Source: Patulibacter sp. SYSU D01012 | Lineage (GTDB): Bacteria; Actinomycetota; Thermoleophilia; Solirubrobacterales; Solirubrobacteraceae | Length of the DNA stretch: 64,000 nucleotides | Assembly: GCF_017916475.1 (NCBI RefSeq) | Contig: NZ_JAFMTB010000001.1 | Location: 558,001-622,000 of the forward strand | Direction of reading: 5' to 3' | Shown here: positions 40,262-48,843 of the stretch, one piece after another | Layout: each line of letters opens with the position of its first letter | How positions within the stretch are numbered: the stretch's first letter is position 1 | Translations under genes and position numbers: made by a program | The notes under the pieces: model-generated | Database searches by the model: none | Seen by the model: only the letters and a program-made list of their open reading frames with translations | What the model was told of the DNA's origin: nothing

Positions 40262-41275
40262 TCAGTCGTCGCCGAGCACGGCGCGCAGGCGGGCCGAGCG
40301 CCGCACGCGCCCGGCGTGCTCGCGGTGCACCGGCGCCTCGCCGGTGCGGCCCGCCAGCACCTCGCCCAGCAGCAGCGCGGCCTCGTGCCCGAACGCCGTC
40401 GGGTCGACGTCGACGCACGTGATCGCCGGCTCGCCGATCTCGGTCGTCGGGTCGCCGACGAGCGACACCAGGTCCAGGTCCGCGCCGATGTCGCGGCCCA
40501 GCCGCAGGAGCGTGGCGCGCGACCGGCCGGCCAGGCTCTGCGGCGCGCACAGCAGCGCGTCGACCTCGGGCGTCACGAGCGCCTCGACGGCGGCGCGCAG
40601 CTCGTGGGGATGGGACGACACGGGCAGCGTCTGCAGGCGGACGTCGACGTCGTGCTCGGCGCACCACGCGCGGTACGTGGCCTGCACGTCGCTCGACCAC
40701 GAGGACGCGAAGTCGCGGTCCCACGCCAGCAGCGCGGGGCGCCGGCGGCCCGCGGCGCGCAGGTCGTCCAGGACGGCGCGCAGCAGGCGGGCGTGCGGGG
40801 CCTCGATCACGGCGTCGACCTGGGGGAGGGGATCGCCGAGCGGGCGCCCCGCGGCGACCACGGGCAGCCGCTGCTCCGCCATCAGCCGCAGGATCGGGTC
40901 GTCGGGCAGCGGGTCGACGACGATCGCGCCGTCGACGGCGAAGGGGCGCGGCGCGTGCTCCTGGTCGCGGGCGAAGAGCACCAGGTCGGCGTCGAGGGCC
41001 GCCGCGCCGCGCACCGCGCCCATCGCGAACTCCATGTAGAAGGCGAACGAGCGCACCCGCGGCGGCACGTACAGGCCGATCGCCCCGAGCGTCCGCGTGC
41101 GCAGGCTGCGGGCCGCCCGGTTCTGCACGTAGCCCAGGCGGTCGGCGGCCTCGCGCACCCGCTCCCGGGTGGTGGCGGCGACCTGTCCCCGGCCCTGCAG
41201 CGCGTCCGACACGGTGGTCTTCGACAGGCCCAGCTCGCGGGCGAGGTCGACGATCGTGACGCGCGCCCGGGACAT
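40262..41275 (-). CDS. LacI-family transcriptional repressor
   Basis: 337 residues. The LacI helix-turn-helix VTIVDLARELGLSKTTVSDA is at 6-25 with the hinge RLGYVQNRAARSLRTR. The periplasmic-binding-like effector domain contains VDGAIVVDPLPDD and the usual end CVDVDPTAFGHEAALLL. It is divergent from the small subunit-symporter-amidohydrolase operon, whose promoter overlaps a 26-bp perfect palindrome (41361-41386) of LacI type, so it probably represses that operon until an effector binds. Confidence 0.93.
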   Translation of the reverse strand: MSRARVTIVDLARELGLSKTTVSDALQGRGQVAATTRERVREAADRLGYVQNRAARSLRTRTLGAIGLYVPPRVRSFAFYMEFAMGAVRGAAALDADLVLFARDQEHAPRPFAVDGAIVVDPLPDDPILRLMAEQRLPVVAAGRPLGDPLPQVDAVIEAPHARLLRAVLDDLRAAGRRRPALLAWDRDFASSWSSDVQATYRAWCAEHDVDVRLQTLPVSSHPHELRAAVEALVTPEVDALLCAPQSLAGRSRATLLRLGRDIGADLDLVSLVGDPTTEIGEPAITCVDVDPTAFGHEAALLLGEVLAGRTGEAPVHREHAGRVRRSARLRAVLGDD

Positions 41276-41284
41276 GCCGGATCC

Positions 41285-41290
41285 ATCGTA
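41285..41290 (-). promoter_or_regulatory. -10 element (TACGAT) of the LacI gene
   Basis: Minus-strand TACGAT is 9 nt before the ATG at 41275, consistent with a very short or absent leader. Confidence 0.4.
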
Positions 41291-41329
41291 CGCACGGCCC
41301 CCCGAACGGGGCGGGCCGCCGAATCCGTG

Positions 41330-41358
41330 TTGACACGCGCGGCGAGACGGTGCATTCT
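41330..41358 (+). promoter_or_regulatory. Sigma-70 type promoter (TTGACA-17-CATTCT)
   Basis: A consensus -35 TTGACA (41330-41335), a 17-bp spacer and -10 CATTCT (41353-41358) drive the symporter operon. This is the best -35/-10 match seen in the window. The predicted start site falls inside the LacI palindrome. Confidence 0.75.
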
Positions 41359-41360
41359 GG

Positions 41361-41386
41361 CGGCGCCCGGAACGTTCCGGGCGCCG
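41361..41386. promoter_or_regulatory. LacI-type operator, 26-bp perfect palindrome
   Basis: A perfect dyad centred on AACGTT with core CCGGAACGTTCCGG, an even palindrome with central CG as LacI proteins prefer. It begins 3 bp after the -10 box, so bound repressor would block initiation. As RNA it would also form a 5' hairpin. Confidence 0.8.
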
Positions 41387-41433
41387 TCCGGACCGGGAGA
41401 GCCGGACACCCCGCCCCTGTCTGGAGAGGACCC

Positions 41434-41655
41434 ATGACCCCTGCCCCGCCCACCCGCGACCGGCGCCGCACGGCGATCCTCGTGATCGCGGCGCTCGACG
41501 CGCTCCTGCTGCTCTTCCCGCCCGTCCAGTGGTGGCTCGCCTCGGGCGACGCCACCGTCGGCATCGGCTACTTCCTCGTCGCCGGCCTGCTCGTGACGCT
41601 CAGCGTCGTCGCGATCCACCACCTCGACGCCAGCGCCGGGGAGGACGAGCGATGA
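41434..41655 (+). CDS. Small membrane subunit preceding the symporter
   Basis: 73 residues with GGAGAGGA just before the ATG. Two hydrophobic segments are TAILVIAALDALLLLFPPVQW and IGYFLVAGLLVTLSVVAIHHL. Short two-helix proteins of this kind (DUF3311/DUF997-like) commonly precede sodium:solute symporter genes and are thought to be transporter partners. Its stop overlaps the symporter ATG (ATGA). Confidence 0.75.
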   Translation: MTPAPPTRDRRRTAILVIAALDALLLLFPPVQWWLASGDATVGIGYFLVAGLLVTLSVVAIHHLDASAGEDER

Positions 41656-43175
41656 ACATGGTCCTCGGCTACGGCGGCGTCGCGCTGCTGTTCCTCGTCA
41701 TCGTCGTCGTCCTCGAGCGTCATCGGCGCACGGAGACGTCCTTCAGCGAGTACGCCACCGCCGGCCGGTCGTTCGGCCCGTGGTACTCGATGATGGCCTT
41801 CGTCAACACGTGGTACCCGGGCACGATCTTCATCTCGTTCGCCGGCCTGGCCGCGGCGTCCGGGGTCATCGGCTTCTACTTCGTCCCGTACTCGCTGCTC
41901 GCGGTCGTGCTCATGTACTTCCTGGCGCGGCCCGTGCACGTGTGGGGCAAGGAGCACGACCTGCGCACGCAGGCCGACTTCCTGGGCCTGCGCTACGACT
42001 CGACCGTCGTGCGCGTCGTCGCGGCGCTCATCGGCATCGTGGCGTCGTTCCCGTGGCTCGTGCTCGGCATGCAGTCGCTCACGCTCGTCTTCACGTACCT
42101 GTCCTTCGGTCGGGTCGAGGCGACGGACGCCGTCTACATCGGCATCGCCGTCATCGTCGTGCGCCAGATCTGGACGATCCGCATGGGTGCCCGCGGCATC
42201 GTCATCGGCGACATGGTCCAGGGCATCGTCGCCTACCTGCTGGGCACGCTGCTCGTCGTCGGACTGCTCACCTGGCTGCTGACGAACGGCCACGGCTTCG
42301 GCGCGCCGGGCGACGCGTTCTTCGAGATCCCCGGCCCGGGCAGCGCGACCGGCGGGCTGTACTACCTGTCGCTCGTGATGACCGGCGCGCTCGGCGGCTG
42401 GTGCTGGCCCGACATCTTCGTCCGCCTGTTCGCGTCCCGCGGCCCCGAGACGATCAAGCAGGCCGCCGTCCGCGCCGCGCCGCTCATGTTCATCTTCGGC
42501 ACCGCCGTCGCGCTCATGGCGATCGCCGCGTCGACCCTGCCGGGCGTCGCCGAGGCCCCCGACGCCGTCTTCTTCCTGACCGCCGACGCCGTCGGCCCGT
42601 TCGCGGTGACCCTGGCCGGCATGTGCGTCGTCGCCGCGACCATGGGCAACGTCGGCGCCAACCTGCAGGCGCTCGGCGCGCAGACGGCCAACGACGTCGT
42701 CGGCGTGCTGCGCCGGCGCCGCGTCGAGAGCCCGCGCGTCGGCCAGCTCGCTGTCGGCGCGCTGCTGCTCGTGTCGGCCGTCTTCGCCGTCTCGACCGCG
42801 AAGACGACGTCCAACCTGGTCGAGCTGGCGATGATCTCGTACGCCGGCATCGTCCAGCTGGCCCCGACGCTGTTCCTGGGCGTCTTCTGGCGCCGCGGCA
42901 ACGCCGTCGCGGCGACCGCGTCGATGATCGCCGGCTTCGCGACCGCCGCGGTGCTGCAGTGGCAGTACCCCGACGCCGTGCCGGGCCTCGAGGGCCTGAG
43001 CGGCGGCATGGTCGGCCTGATCGTCAACGCCGCCGTCTACGTCGCCTGCGCCCTCCTCGTGCCGACGCGCGAGGAGGAGCGTCGCCGCGTCGACGAGCTC
43101 TTCGCGGCCGTGCGCGAGCCGCGACGCGCGTCCGTCCCCGTCTCCACCCTCCCCGACCTGGAGCCCGCCGCATGA
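41652..43175 (+). CDS. Sodium:solute symporter family permease
   Basis: 507 residues with about 13 hydrophobic helices. The N-terminus SFSEYATAGRSFGPWYSMMA is the family's characteristic first loop, and GIVGIVASFPWLVLGMQ and the middle GALGGWCWPDIFVRLFA segments are conserved SSS features. It should import an organic solute such as an amine, amino acid or carboxylate with sodium. It lies between its small subunit and a deacetylase-fold amidohydrolase, which points to an acetylated or amine substrate (inference). Confidence 0.9.
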   Translation: MNMVLGYGGVALLFLVIVVVLERHRRTETSFSEYATAGRSFGPWYSMMAFVNTWYPGTIFISFAGLAAASGVIGFYFVPYSLLAVVLMYFLARPVHVWGKEHDLRTQADFLGLRYDSTVVRVVAALIGIVASFPWLVLGMQSLTLVFTYLSFGRVEATDAVYIGIAVIVVRQIWTIRMGARGIVIGDMVQGIVAYLLGTLLVVGLLTWLLTNGHGFGAPGDAFFEIPGPGSATGGLYYLSLVMTGALGGWCWPDIFVRLFASRGPETIKQAAVRAAPLMFIFGTAVALMAIAASTLPGVAEAPDAVFFLTADAVGPFAVTLAGMCVVAATMGNVGANLQALGAQTANDVVGVLRRRRVESPRVGQLAVGALLLVSAVFAVSTAKTTSNLVELAMISYAGIVQLAPTLFLGVFWRRGNAVAATASMIAGFATAAVLQWQYPDAVPGLEGLSGGMVGLIVNAAVYVACALLVPTREEERRRVDELFAAVREPRRASVPVSTLPDLEPAA

Positions 43176-44287
43176 CCACCCGCACCGGCTACGTCTGGCA
43201 CGAGCGCTACGCCTGGCACGACACCGGCACCGCGCTCGGCATCTACCCCGCCGGGGGCGCCCTGCAGCCCTGGCACGCCTTCGAGTCCTCCGAGTCCAAG
43301 TCGCGCATCGCGGGGCTGATCGAGGTCTCGGGGATGCTCGACGCGCTCGAGCGCATCCCGGCGCGGCCGGCCACCCGCGACGACCTGCTGCGGGTCCACA
43401 CGCCCGAGCACGTCGACCGGATCCGGGCGCTCAGCGACGATCGCGGCGGCGACGGCGGCGACGGCTTCACGCCGTTCGGCCCCGGCTCGTACGAGATCGC
43501 GTCGCTCGCCGCGGGCGGCACGATCGCCGCGACCCGGGCGGTCGTGGCGGGGCAGGTCGACAACGCCTACGCGCTCGTCCGCCCGCCCGGCCACCACGCC
43601 GTCGCGGACTCCGGCATGGGCTACTGCCTGTTCAACAACGTCGCGGTGGCGATCGAGCACGCGCGCGCCGAGCTCGGCGTCGGCCGCGTGGCGATCGTCG
43701 ACTACGACGTGCACCACGGCAACGGCGCCCAGAGCATCTTCTGGGAGGACCCCGACGTCCTGACGATCTCGCTGCACCAGGAGCGGCTGTTCCCGCAGGA
43801 CAGCGGCGAGACGACGGAGACCGGCGGCGGCGCGGGCGAGGGCGCGTGCCTGAACGTGCCGCTCCCCGCGGGCTGCGGCAACGGCGCGTACCTGGCGGCG
43901 ATCGACCGGGTGGCCGTGCCGGCCCTGCGCGCGTTCGCGCCCGACCTGATCATGGTCTGCTCGGGCTTCGACCCCAGCGCCCTGGACCCGCTCGGCTGCA
44001 TGTCGGTCACCGCGGCGGGCTTCGGCGGCATCGCCGCGCGCCTGCTCGCCGCGGCGGGCGAGATCTGCGGTGGGCGCATCGTCTTCTCGCACGAGGGCGG
44101 CTACTCGCCCGCCCACGCACCGTTCTGCGCGCTGCGGGTGCTCGAGGCGCTGTCCGGCCACGAGACCGGGGTCGGCGACCCGTTCGACCTGAGCTTCGGG
44201 GACTCGCCCGCGCACGAGCTGCGGCCGTGGCAGGACGAGGCGATCGCCCAGGCCGAGCAGGTGGCGCAGCTGCTGCGGACGGCCTGA
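43172..44287 (+). CDS. Histone-deacetylase-fold amidohydrolase (acetylpolyamine type)
   Basis: 371 residues. The HDAC active site is complete: RPPGHHA with H141/H142, zinc ligands D179 and H181 (VDYDVHHGNG) and D267 (SGFDPSALDP), and Y311 in EGGYSP. Bacterial relatives remove acyl groups from acetylpolyamines or similar amides. The N-terminal WHERYAWHDTGT and the 90-residue spacing to the active site are as in class II bacterial members. It is the third gene of the LacI-controlled operon, so it probably deacylates the imported compound. Confidence 0.9.
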   Translation: MTTRTGYVWHERYAWHDTGTALGIYPAGGALQPWHAFESSESKSRIAGLIEVSGMLDALERIPARPATRDDLLRVHTPEHVDRIRALSDDRGGDGGDGFTPFGPGSYEIASLAAGGTIAATRAVVAGQVDNAYALVRPPGHHAVADSGMGYCLFNNVAVAIEHARAELGVGRVAIVDYDVHHGNGAQSIFWEDPDVLTISLHQERLFPQDSGETTETGGGAGEGACLNVPLPAGCGNGAYLAAIDRVAVPALRAFAPDLIMVCSGFDPSALDPLGCMSVTAAGFGGIAARLLAAAGEICGGRIVFSHEGGYSPAHAPFCALRVLEALSGHETGVGDPFDLSFGDSPAHELRPWQDEAIAQAEQVAQLLRTA

Positions 44288-44289
44288 GC

Positions 44290-44331
44290 GCCGCGGGCGG
44301 GCCGCGGCCGTGGTCGCCGTCCGCCCGCGGC
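44290..44331. terminator. Hairpin between convergent amidohydrolase and Lrp genes
   Basis: GCCGCGGGCGG (44290-44300) pairs perfectly with CCGCCCGCGGC (44321-44331); 11-bp stem, 20-nt loop. It can serve both strands. Confidence 0.6.
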
Positions 44332-44345
44332 CGTCGGGCGCGCGC

Positions 44346-44840
44346 CTAGCGCGTGCCCCACGTGAAGCGGTGCGTGTGGATGCGGTAGTAGCTGAACGTC
44401 TCCACGCTGCGGACCCCCGGCACGGTGCGGATCCGGCGGCTCACGGTCTCGTACAGCGCGTCGTTGTCCGTCGCGATCACCTCGACGAGCAGGTCGGCCG
44501 AGCCGGCGGCGATCACCAGGTAGATCACCTCGTCGATCGCGCCCAGCGCGTCCGCCACCGCCTCGACGTCGCCCTCGACGCCGATCGCGAGCATCGCCAT
44601 GCTGCGGTAGCCGAGCTTGAGCGGGTCCGTCACCCCGACGACGTCGAGGATCCCCCGCTCGCGCAGGCGCAGGACGCGGGCGCGGACGGCGCCCGAGGAC
44701 AGGCCCGTCGCGGCGGCCAGGTCCGAGTACGGCAGGCGGCCGTCGTCCTGGAGCAGCTCGAGCAGCGTCCGGTCCGTCGCGTCCAGGCCGCCGTCCGGGG
44801 CGGCGCGCGGATCGTCGGTGCCGGGGCCGTCCGTGCTCAT
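44346..44840 (-). CDS. Lrp/AsnC-family transcriptional regulator
   Basis: 164 residues. The helix-turn-helix spans about 22-64 (LDATDRTLLELLQDDGRLPY, then SDLAAATGLSSGAVRARVLR) and the RAM ligand-binding domain follows (SMAMLAIGVEG, then VRSVETFSYYRIHTHRF). Lrp proteins sense amino acids. It is divergent from the kinase-aminotransferase fusion across a gap with a 10-bp direct repeat (44841-44850 and 44903-44912), so it very likely controls that gene. Confidence 0.92.
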   Translation of the reverse strand: MSTDGPGTDDPRAAPDGGLDATDRTLLELLQDDGRLPYSDLAAATGLSSGAVRARVLRLRERGILDVVGVTDPLKLGYRSMAMLAIGVEGDVEAVADALGAIDEVIYLVIAAGSADLLVEVIATDNDALYETVSRRIRTVPGVRSVETFSYYRIHTHRFTWGTR

Positions 44841-44912
44841 GGATCGGCAGTATGACGCACTATCCGCTGTCGAATCGGTTGCGTTCGGGCCGAATGTCCG
44901 TAGGATCGGCAG
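44841..44912. promoter_or_regulatory. Lrp-fusion gene control region with direct repeat
   Basis: GGATCGGCAG occurs at 44841-44850, touching the lrp ATG, and at 44903-44912. TAGGAT (44901-44906) is a likely -10 for the fusion gene with TTGCGT (44879-44884) 16 bp upstream. CATACT or TACTGC on the minus strand near 44849-44855 could be the -10 for lrp. Confidence 0.45.
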
Positions 44913-44967
44913 CACGGCGGCGCTTCGGCCGCCGTCTCGTTCCCCGGCCCCGATCCGAGAGCCCCGC

Positions 44968-47919
44968 ATGGACGCCCCCAGCACCGGCCTGCCCCGCCCC
45001 GCCGTCACCGTCGACGACGCCCGCCGCTGGGCGCGCGAGCACTGGGGCGTCGACGGGGTCGGCACCGAGCTCGGCAGCCAGCAGGACCGCAACGTCCTGA
45101 TCACCACCCCGGACGGCGACCGTCGCCTGCTGAAGGTCAGCAACCCGGCCTTCCCGCGCGCCGAGATCGAGGCGCAGGACCTGGTGATGCGCCGGCTCGC
45201 CGCCGCCGGACACGCCGTCCCGCAGCCCCTGCCGGCCGCGGACGGCGCCGAGATCGTGACCGTGGACGTCGACGGCACGCCGCACCACGTGCGGCTGCTG
45301 ACGTTCGTCCCCGGCGCGCCGCTCGCCGACTGCGGGGCGCCGACGGGTCGCACCCTCGAGCGGGTCGGACGCCTGGCGGGCCGCGTCGTCGCGACGCTGG
45401 CGGACGTCGAGCACCCGGGCCTGGAGCGCGACCTGCAGTGGGATCTGCGCCACGCCGAGCGCGCCGTCCGCGAGCGCCTGCACCACGTCCTCGACCCCGC
45501 GCGCCGCGTGCAGGTCGAGCAGGCCGTCGACGCCGCCGCCGCGCTGCTGGCGCCGCTCGAGGGCGACCTGCCGCTGCAGCCGGTGCACGGCGACCTGACC
45601 GAGGACAACCTGGTCGGCGCGCGCGACGCCGTCGGCCGGCTCGACGTCACGGGGATCATCGACTTCGGCGACGCGATGACGAGCTGGCGCGTGGCCGAGC
45701 TGGCCGTCGCGTGCTCGTCCGTCGCGCGGCACGAGCCGGGCCGGCCGCTCGCGCTGCTGCCGCTCGTGCGGGCGTTCGACGCCGAGGTGCCCCTGACCGA
45801 CGCGGAGATCGCGGCGCTGTGGCCGCTGCTCGTGCTGCGCGGGGCGACCCTCGTCGTCTCGGGCGAGGAGCAGGTGGCGATCGACCCGACGAACGACTAC
45901 GCCGCCAGCGCCCTCGAGCACGAGTGGCGGATGTTCGCGGTGCCGGCCGCCCAGGACGCCGCCGTGATGACGGCGGCGATCCGCCTGGCGCTCGGGCGCG
46001 ACGTCCCCGCGCCGGCGCCGCCGGCCGACGCGGCGCCGCTCGTCCCCGCGTTCGCGCACACCCCGCCGGCCGTCGTCGACCTGAGCCAGGCGAGCGACGT
46101 GCTGTGGGACGGCGCGTGGCTGGAGGACGGGCCGGGCGCCGAGGCCGACGCCCTGGCCACCGCGGCGGCCAGGGCCGGGGCCGCCGCGGCCCGCTACGGC
46201 GAGCCGCGCCTGACGCGGGCGCCGGCGCTCGCCCGGGACGAGCCGGCGAACGTGGCGCTCGCCGCCGAGCTGCACGCGCCGGACGCCCTGACGCTCCACG
46301 CCCCGTTCGCGGGCACGGTCGAGCGGCGCGGCGACGCGCTCGTGCTGACCGGGGCCGAGGCGGCCGTGGTGCTGGCGCCCGTCCCGGCGGCGACCGCGGG
46401 GGCGCTCGGCGACGCACCCCCGGCGCTCCGCCCGCTGGTCGACGACGGCGCGGTGCCGGCCGGCGCGCCGCTCGCGGCCGGTCACGCCGCCCTCGTCTGG
46501 CTGACGGTGCCCGCCGCCGTCGCGGGCGCGCTGCCGCCGCGCTTCGTCCCCGCCAGCACGTTCCCGGCGTGGGCGACGCGGGTGCTCGATCCCGCCGCGC
46601 TGCTGGGCCTGGACGCGCAGCCGTTCGCGCTCGGCGCCGAGGCGGCCGTCCTCGGCCGCCGCACCGGCGCCTACGCCCCGCTGCAGAGCCACTACTACGC
46701 CGCGCCGCCGCAGATCGAGCGCGGCTGGCGCGAGCACCTGATCGACACGACGGGCCGCCACTACGTCGACATGGTCAACAACGTGACGGTCCTCGGCCAC
46801 GGCCACCCGCGCATCGCCGCGGCCGCGGCCGACCAGTGGCGGCGGCTGAACACGAACTCGCGCTTCCACTACGCCGCCGTCGCGGAGCTGAGCGAGCGCC
46901 TGCTCGAGACCTGCCCCGACGGGTTCGACGCCGTCCTGCTCGTCAACAGCGGCTCCGAGGCCGTCGACCTGGCGCTGCGCCTGACGCGCGCGTTCACCGG
47001 CCGTGACGACGTCCTCTGCGTCGAGGAGAGCTACCACGGCTGGACGCTGGCGTCCGACGCCGTCTCGACGTCGGTGTCCGACAACCCGCGCGCGCTCGAG
47101 GTGCGTCCGGACTGGGTGCACGCCGTCGCCGCGCCCAACGCCTACCGCGGGCGCTACCGCGGCCCCGACGCCGGCGCCTGGTACGCGCAGGACGCCGCGG
47201 AGGAGCTGGCGCGCCTGGCCGCCGCCGGCACGCCGGTGGGCACGTGGATCGCCGAGCCGCGCAACGGCAACGCCGGGGCCATCGGGCTGCCCGAGGGCTA
47301 CCTGCCGGCGGTCTACGACGCGGTCCGGGCGGGCGGCGGCGTCTGCATCGCCGACGAGGTGCAGGTGGGGTACGGCCGCCAGGGCGCCTGGTTCTGGGGC
47401 TTCGAGGAGCACGGCGTCGTGCCCGACGTCATCACCGTGGCGAAGGCGATGGGCGACGGCCACCCGCTCGGCGCCGTCATCACCCGCGCCGAGATCGCGC
47501 AGGCGCTCGCCGATCAGGGCACGTTCTTCTCGTCGTCCGGCGGCAGCACCCTGTCGTCGCGCATCGGGGTCGAGGTGCTCGACGTCCTGCGGGACGAGCG
47601 GCTGCAGCAGAACGCCGCCGAGGTGGGGGAGCACCTGAAGGCGCAGGTCGAGCGGCTGGCCGAGCGCCGGCCGCTCATCGGGGCGGTGCACGGCCGCGGC
47701 CTGTACCTGGGCATCGAGCTCGTCCGCGACCGCACGACGCTCGAGCCGGCGACGGAGGAGACCGCAGCCCTGTGCGACCGGATGCGCGAGCTCGGCGTCA
47801 TCGTCCAGCCGACGGGCGACCGGCAGAACGTGCTGAAGGTCAAGCCGCCGCTGTGCTTCTCGCGCGAGAGCGCCGACTTCTTCGTCGCGATGCTGGACGA
47901 GGCGCTCGGGGCGGGCTGA
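44968..47919 (+). CDS. Fusion: APH-type kinase, degenerate M23 domain, class III PLP enzyme
   Basis: 983 residues. Domain 1 (about 10-350) is an aminoglycoside-phosphotransferase-fold kinase with HGDLTEDN (207-214) and IDFGD (231-235). Domain 2 (about 420-545) matches M23 peptidases in LHAPDALTLHAPFAGTVERR but lacks the His/Asp zinc ligands. Domain 3 (about 575-980) is a class III aminotransferase fold with DEVQVGYGR (796-804) and PLP lysine K826 (TVAKAMGDGHPLG). Mammalian counterparts of domains 1 and 3 are hydroxylysine kinase and phosphohydroxylysine or phosphoethanolamine phospho-lyase, so it may phosphorylate an amino alcohol and then eliminate phosphate. A transaminase role is the alternative. 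Lrp is divergent. Confidence 0.88.
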   Translation: MDAPSTGLPRPAVTVDDARRWAREHWGVDGVGTELGSQQDRNVLITTPDGDRRLLKVSNPAFPRAEIEAQDLVMRRLAAAGHAVPQPLPAADGAEIVTVDVDGTPHHVRLLTFVPGAPLADCGAPTGRTLERVGRLAGRVVATLADVEHPGLERDLQWDLRHAERAVRERLHHVLDPARRVQVEQAVDAAAALLAPLEGDLPLQPVHGDLTEDNLVGARDAVGRLDVTGIIDFGDAMTSWRVAELAVACSSVARHEPGRPLALLPLVRAFDAEVPLTDAEIAALWPLLVLRGATLVVSGEEQVAIDPTNDYAASALEHEWRMFAVPAAQDAAVMTAAIRLALGRDVPAPAPPADAAPLVPAFAHTPPAVVDLSQASDVLWDGAWLEDGPGAEADALATAAARAGAAAARYGEPRLTRAPALARDEPANVALAAELHAPDALTLHAPFAGTVERRGDALVLTGAEAAVVLAPVPAATAGALGDAPPALRPLVDDGAVPAGAPLAAGHAALVWLTVPAAVAGALPPRFVPASTFPAWATRVLDPAALLGLDAQPFALGAEAAVLGRRTGAYAPLQSHYYAAPPQIERGWREHLIDTTGRHYVDMVNNVTVLGHGHPRIAAAAADQWRRLNTNSRFHYAAVAELSERLLETCPDGFDAVLLVNSGSEAVDLALRLTRAFTGRDDVLCVEESYHGWTLASDAVSTSVSDNPRALEVRPDWVHAVAAPNAYRGRYRGPDAGAWYAQDAAEELARLAAAGTPVGTWIAEPRNGNAGAIGLPEGYLPAVYDAVRAGGGVCIADEVQVGYGRQGAWFWGFEEHGVVPDVITVAKAMGDGHPLGAVITRAEIAQALADQGTFFSSSGGSTLSSRIGVEVLDVLRDERLQQNAAEVGEHLKAQVERLAERRPLIGAVHGRGLYLGIELVRDRTTLEPATEETAALCDRMRELGVIVQPTGDRQNVLKVKPPLCFSRESADFFVAMLDEALGAG

Positions 47920-47940
47920 GCGGCCCCGGCGCCGCGCCGG

Positions 47941-48843
47941 TCAGCCGTCGCGAAGGTGGTCGTGCAGGCGCCGCGCGACCGCGGCGAGCTCGGCCTCGGC
48001 CGCGGGCTGCACGGCCGCCGGCACGGACGAGGCCGTCAGGGCCGCGACGGCGATCCGGCGGCCGTCGGCGTGCTCGGCCACGCCGATCTCGTGGCGCAGG
48101 TGCAGCAGCGTGCCGGTCTTCGAGGACCACGTCGTGTCGTCCGCGGCCAGCTCGGGGGCCAGCCGGTGCCGGATGACGTTCGCGGCCAGCAGCTCGCGGA
48201 CGCGCGCCGCCGTCTGCGGGTGCAGGCGCGTCGGGGCCCACAGCTCGGCGAGCAGGGCGCAGCACGCGCGGGCGGTGCCGGTGCTCGCCCGCGCGAGGTC
48301 GAGCTGCGGGACCGGGTGCCCGCGCCCGTCCGTGCCGGCGTCGATGGCGAGGGCGTGCGCCAGGTGCGCGTCCGCGGCGGGCAGGGACTCGGCGGGCGTG
48401 GCGGCGAGCGGCGACATCCCGTGGCGGACCGTCAGGCCGCCGATCCCGAGGGCGTCGAGGGTGCGGGCGACGTCCGCCGGCGGCACGAGCGCGAACAGCG
48501 CGTCCGCCGCGACGTTGTCGCTGACCGCGACGGCCAGGTACAGCAGGTCGTCGATCGCGACGGAGGCGGGGTGCCGGAAGCGGCTCAGGCCCGTCGGGCC
48601 CGGCGTGGTGATCCGCCCGGGCTCCACCTCGATCCGCTCCGCGCCGTCGAGCGCGCCCGTCCGGATCCGCTCGAGCGCCGCCACGGCCAGCGGGACCTTC
48701 GCGAGCGACGCGATCGGCAGCTCCAGGTCGGCGTCGAGGCCCAGCTCGTCGCCCGAGTCGACGTCGCGGACCAGGAAGGAGCCGCGCAGGCCGGCGTCCG
48801 CCAGCCGGCGGCGCAGGTCGTCGAGGAGGTCGAGGGTGCTCAT
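47941..48843 (-). CDS. Beta-lactamase-fold serine hydrolase, no signal peptide
   Basis: 300 residues. Class A-type motifs S46-LAK49, S108-DN and K242-TG are present, but there is no ExxLN omega-loop motif with the deacylating Glu. There is also no export signal, unlike true beta-lactamases and PBPs. It is therefore probably a cytosolic esterase/peptidase-like relative or a poorly hydrolysing penicillin-binding protein. Its ATG overlaps the stop of the LysR gene (ATGA), so regulator and enzyme are coexpressed. Confidence 0.85.
   Translation of the reverse strand: MSTLDLLDDLRRRLADAGLRGSFLVRDVDSGDELGLDADLELPIASLAKVPLAVAALERIRTGALDGAERIEVEPGRITTPGPTGLSRFRHPASVAIDDLLYLAVAVSDNVAADALFALVPPADVARTLDALGIGGLTVRHGMSPLAATPAESLPAADAHLAHALAIDAGTDGRGHPVPQLDLARASTGTARACCALLAELWAPTRLHPQTAARVRELLAANVIRHRLAPELAADDTTWSSKTGTLLHLRHEIGVAEHADGRRIAVAALTASSVPAAVQPAAEAELAAVARRLHDHLRDG

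Noticed and set aside
47941-48843. A functional antibiotic-resistance beta-lactamase
   Set aside because: No signal peptide and no ExxLN motif, so hydrolysis of beta-lactams in the periplasm-like space is unlikely.
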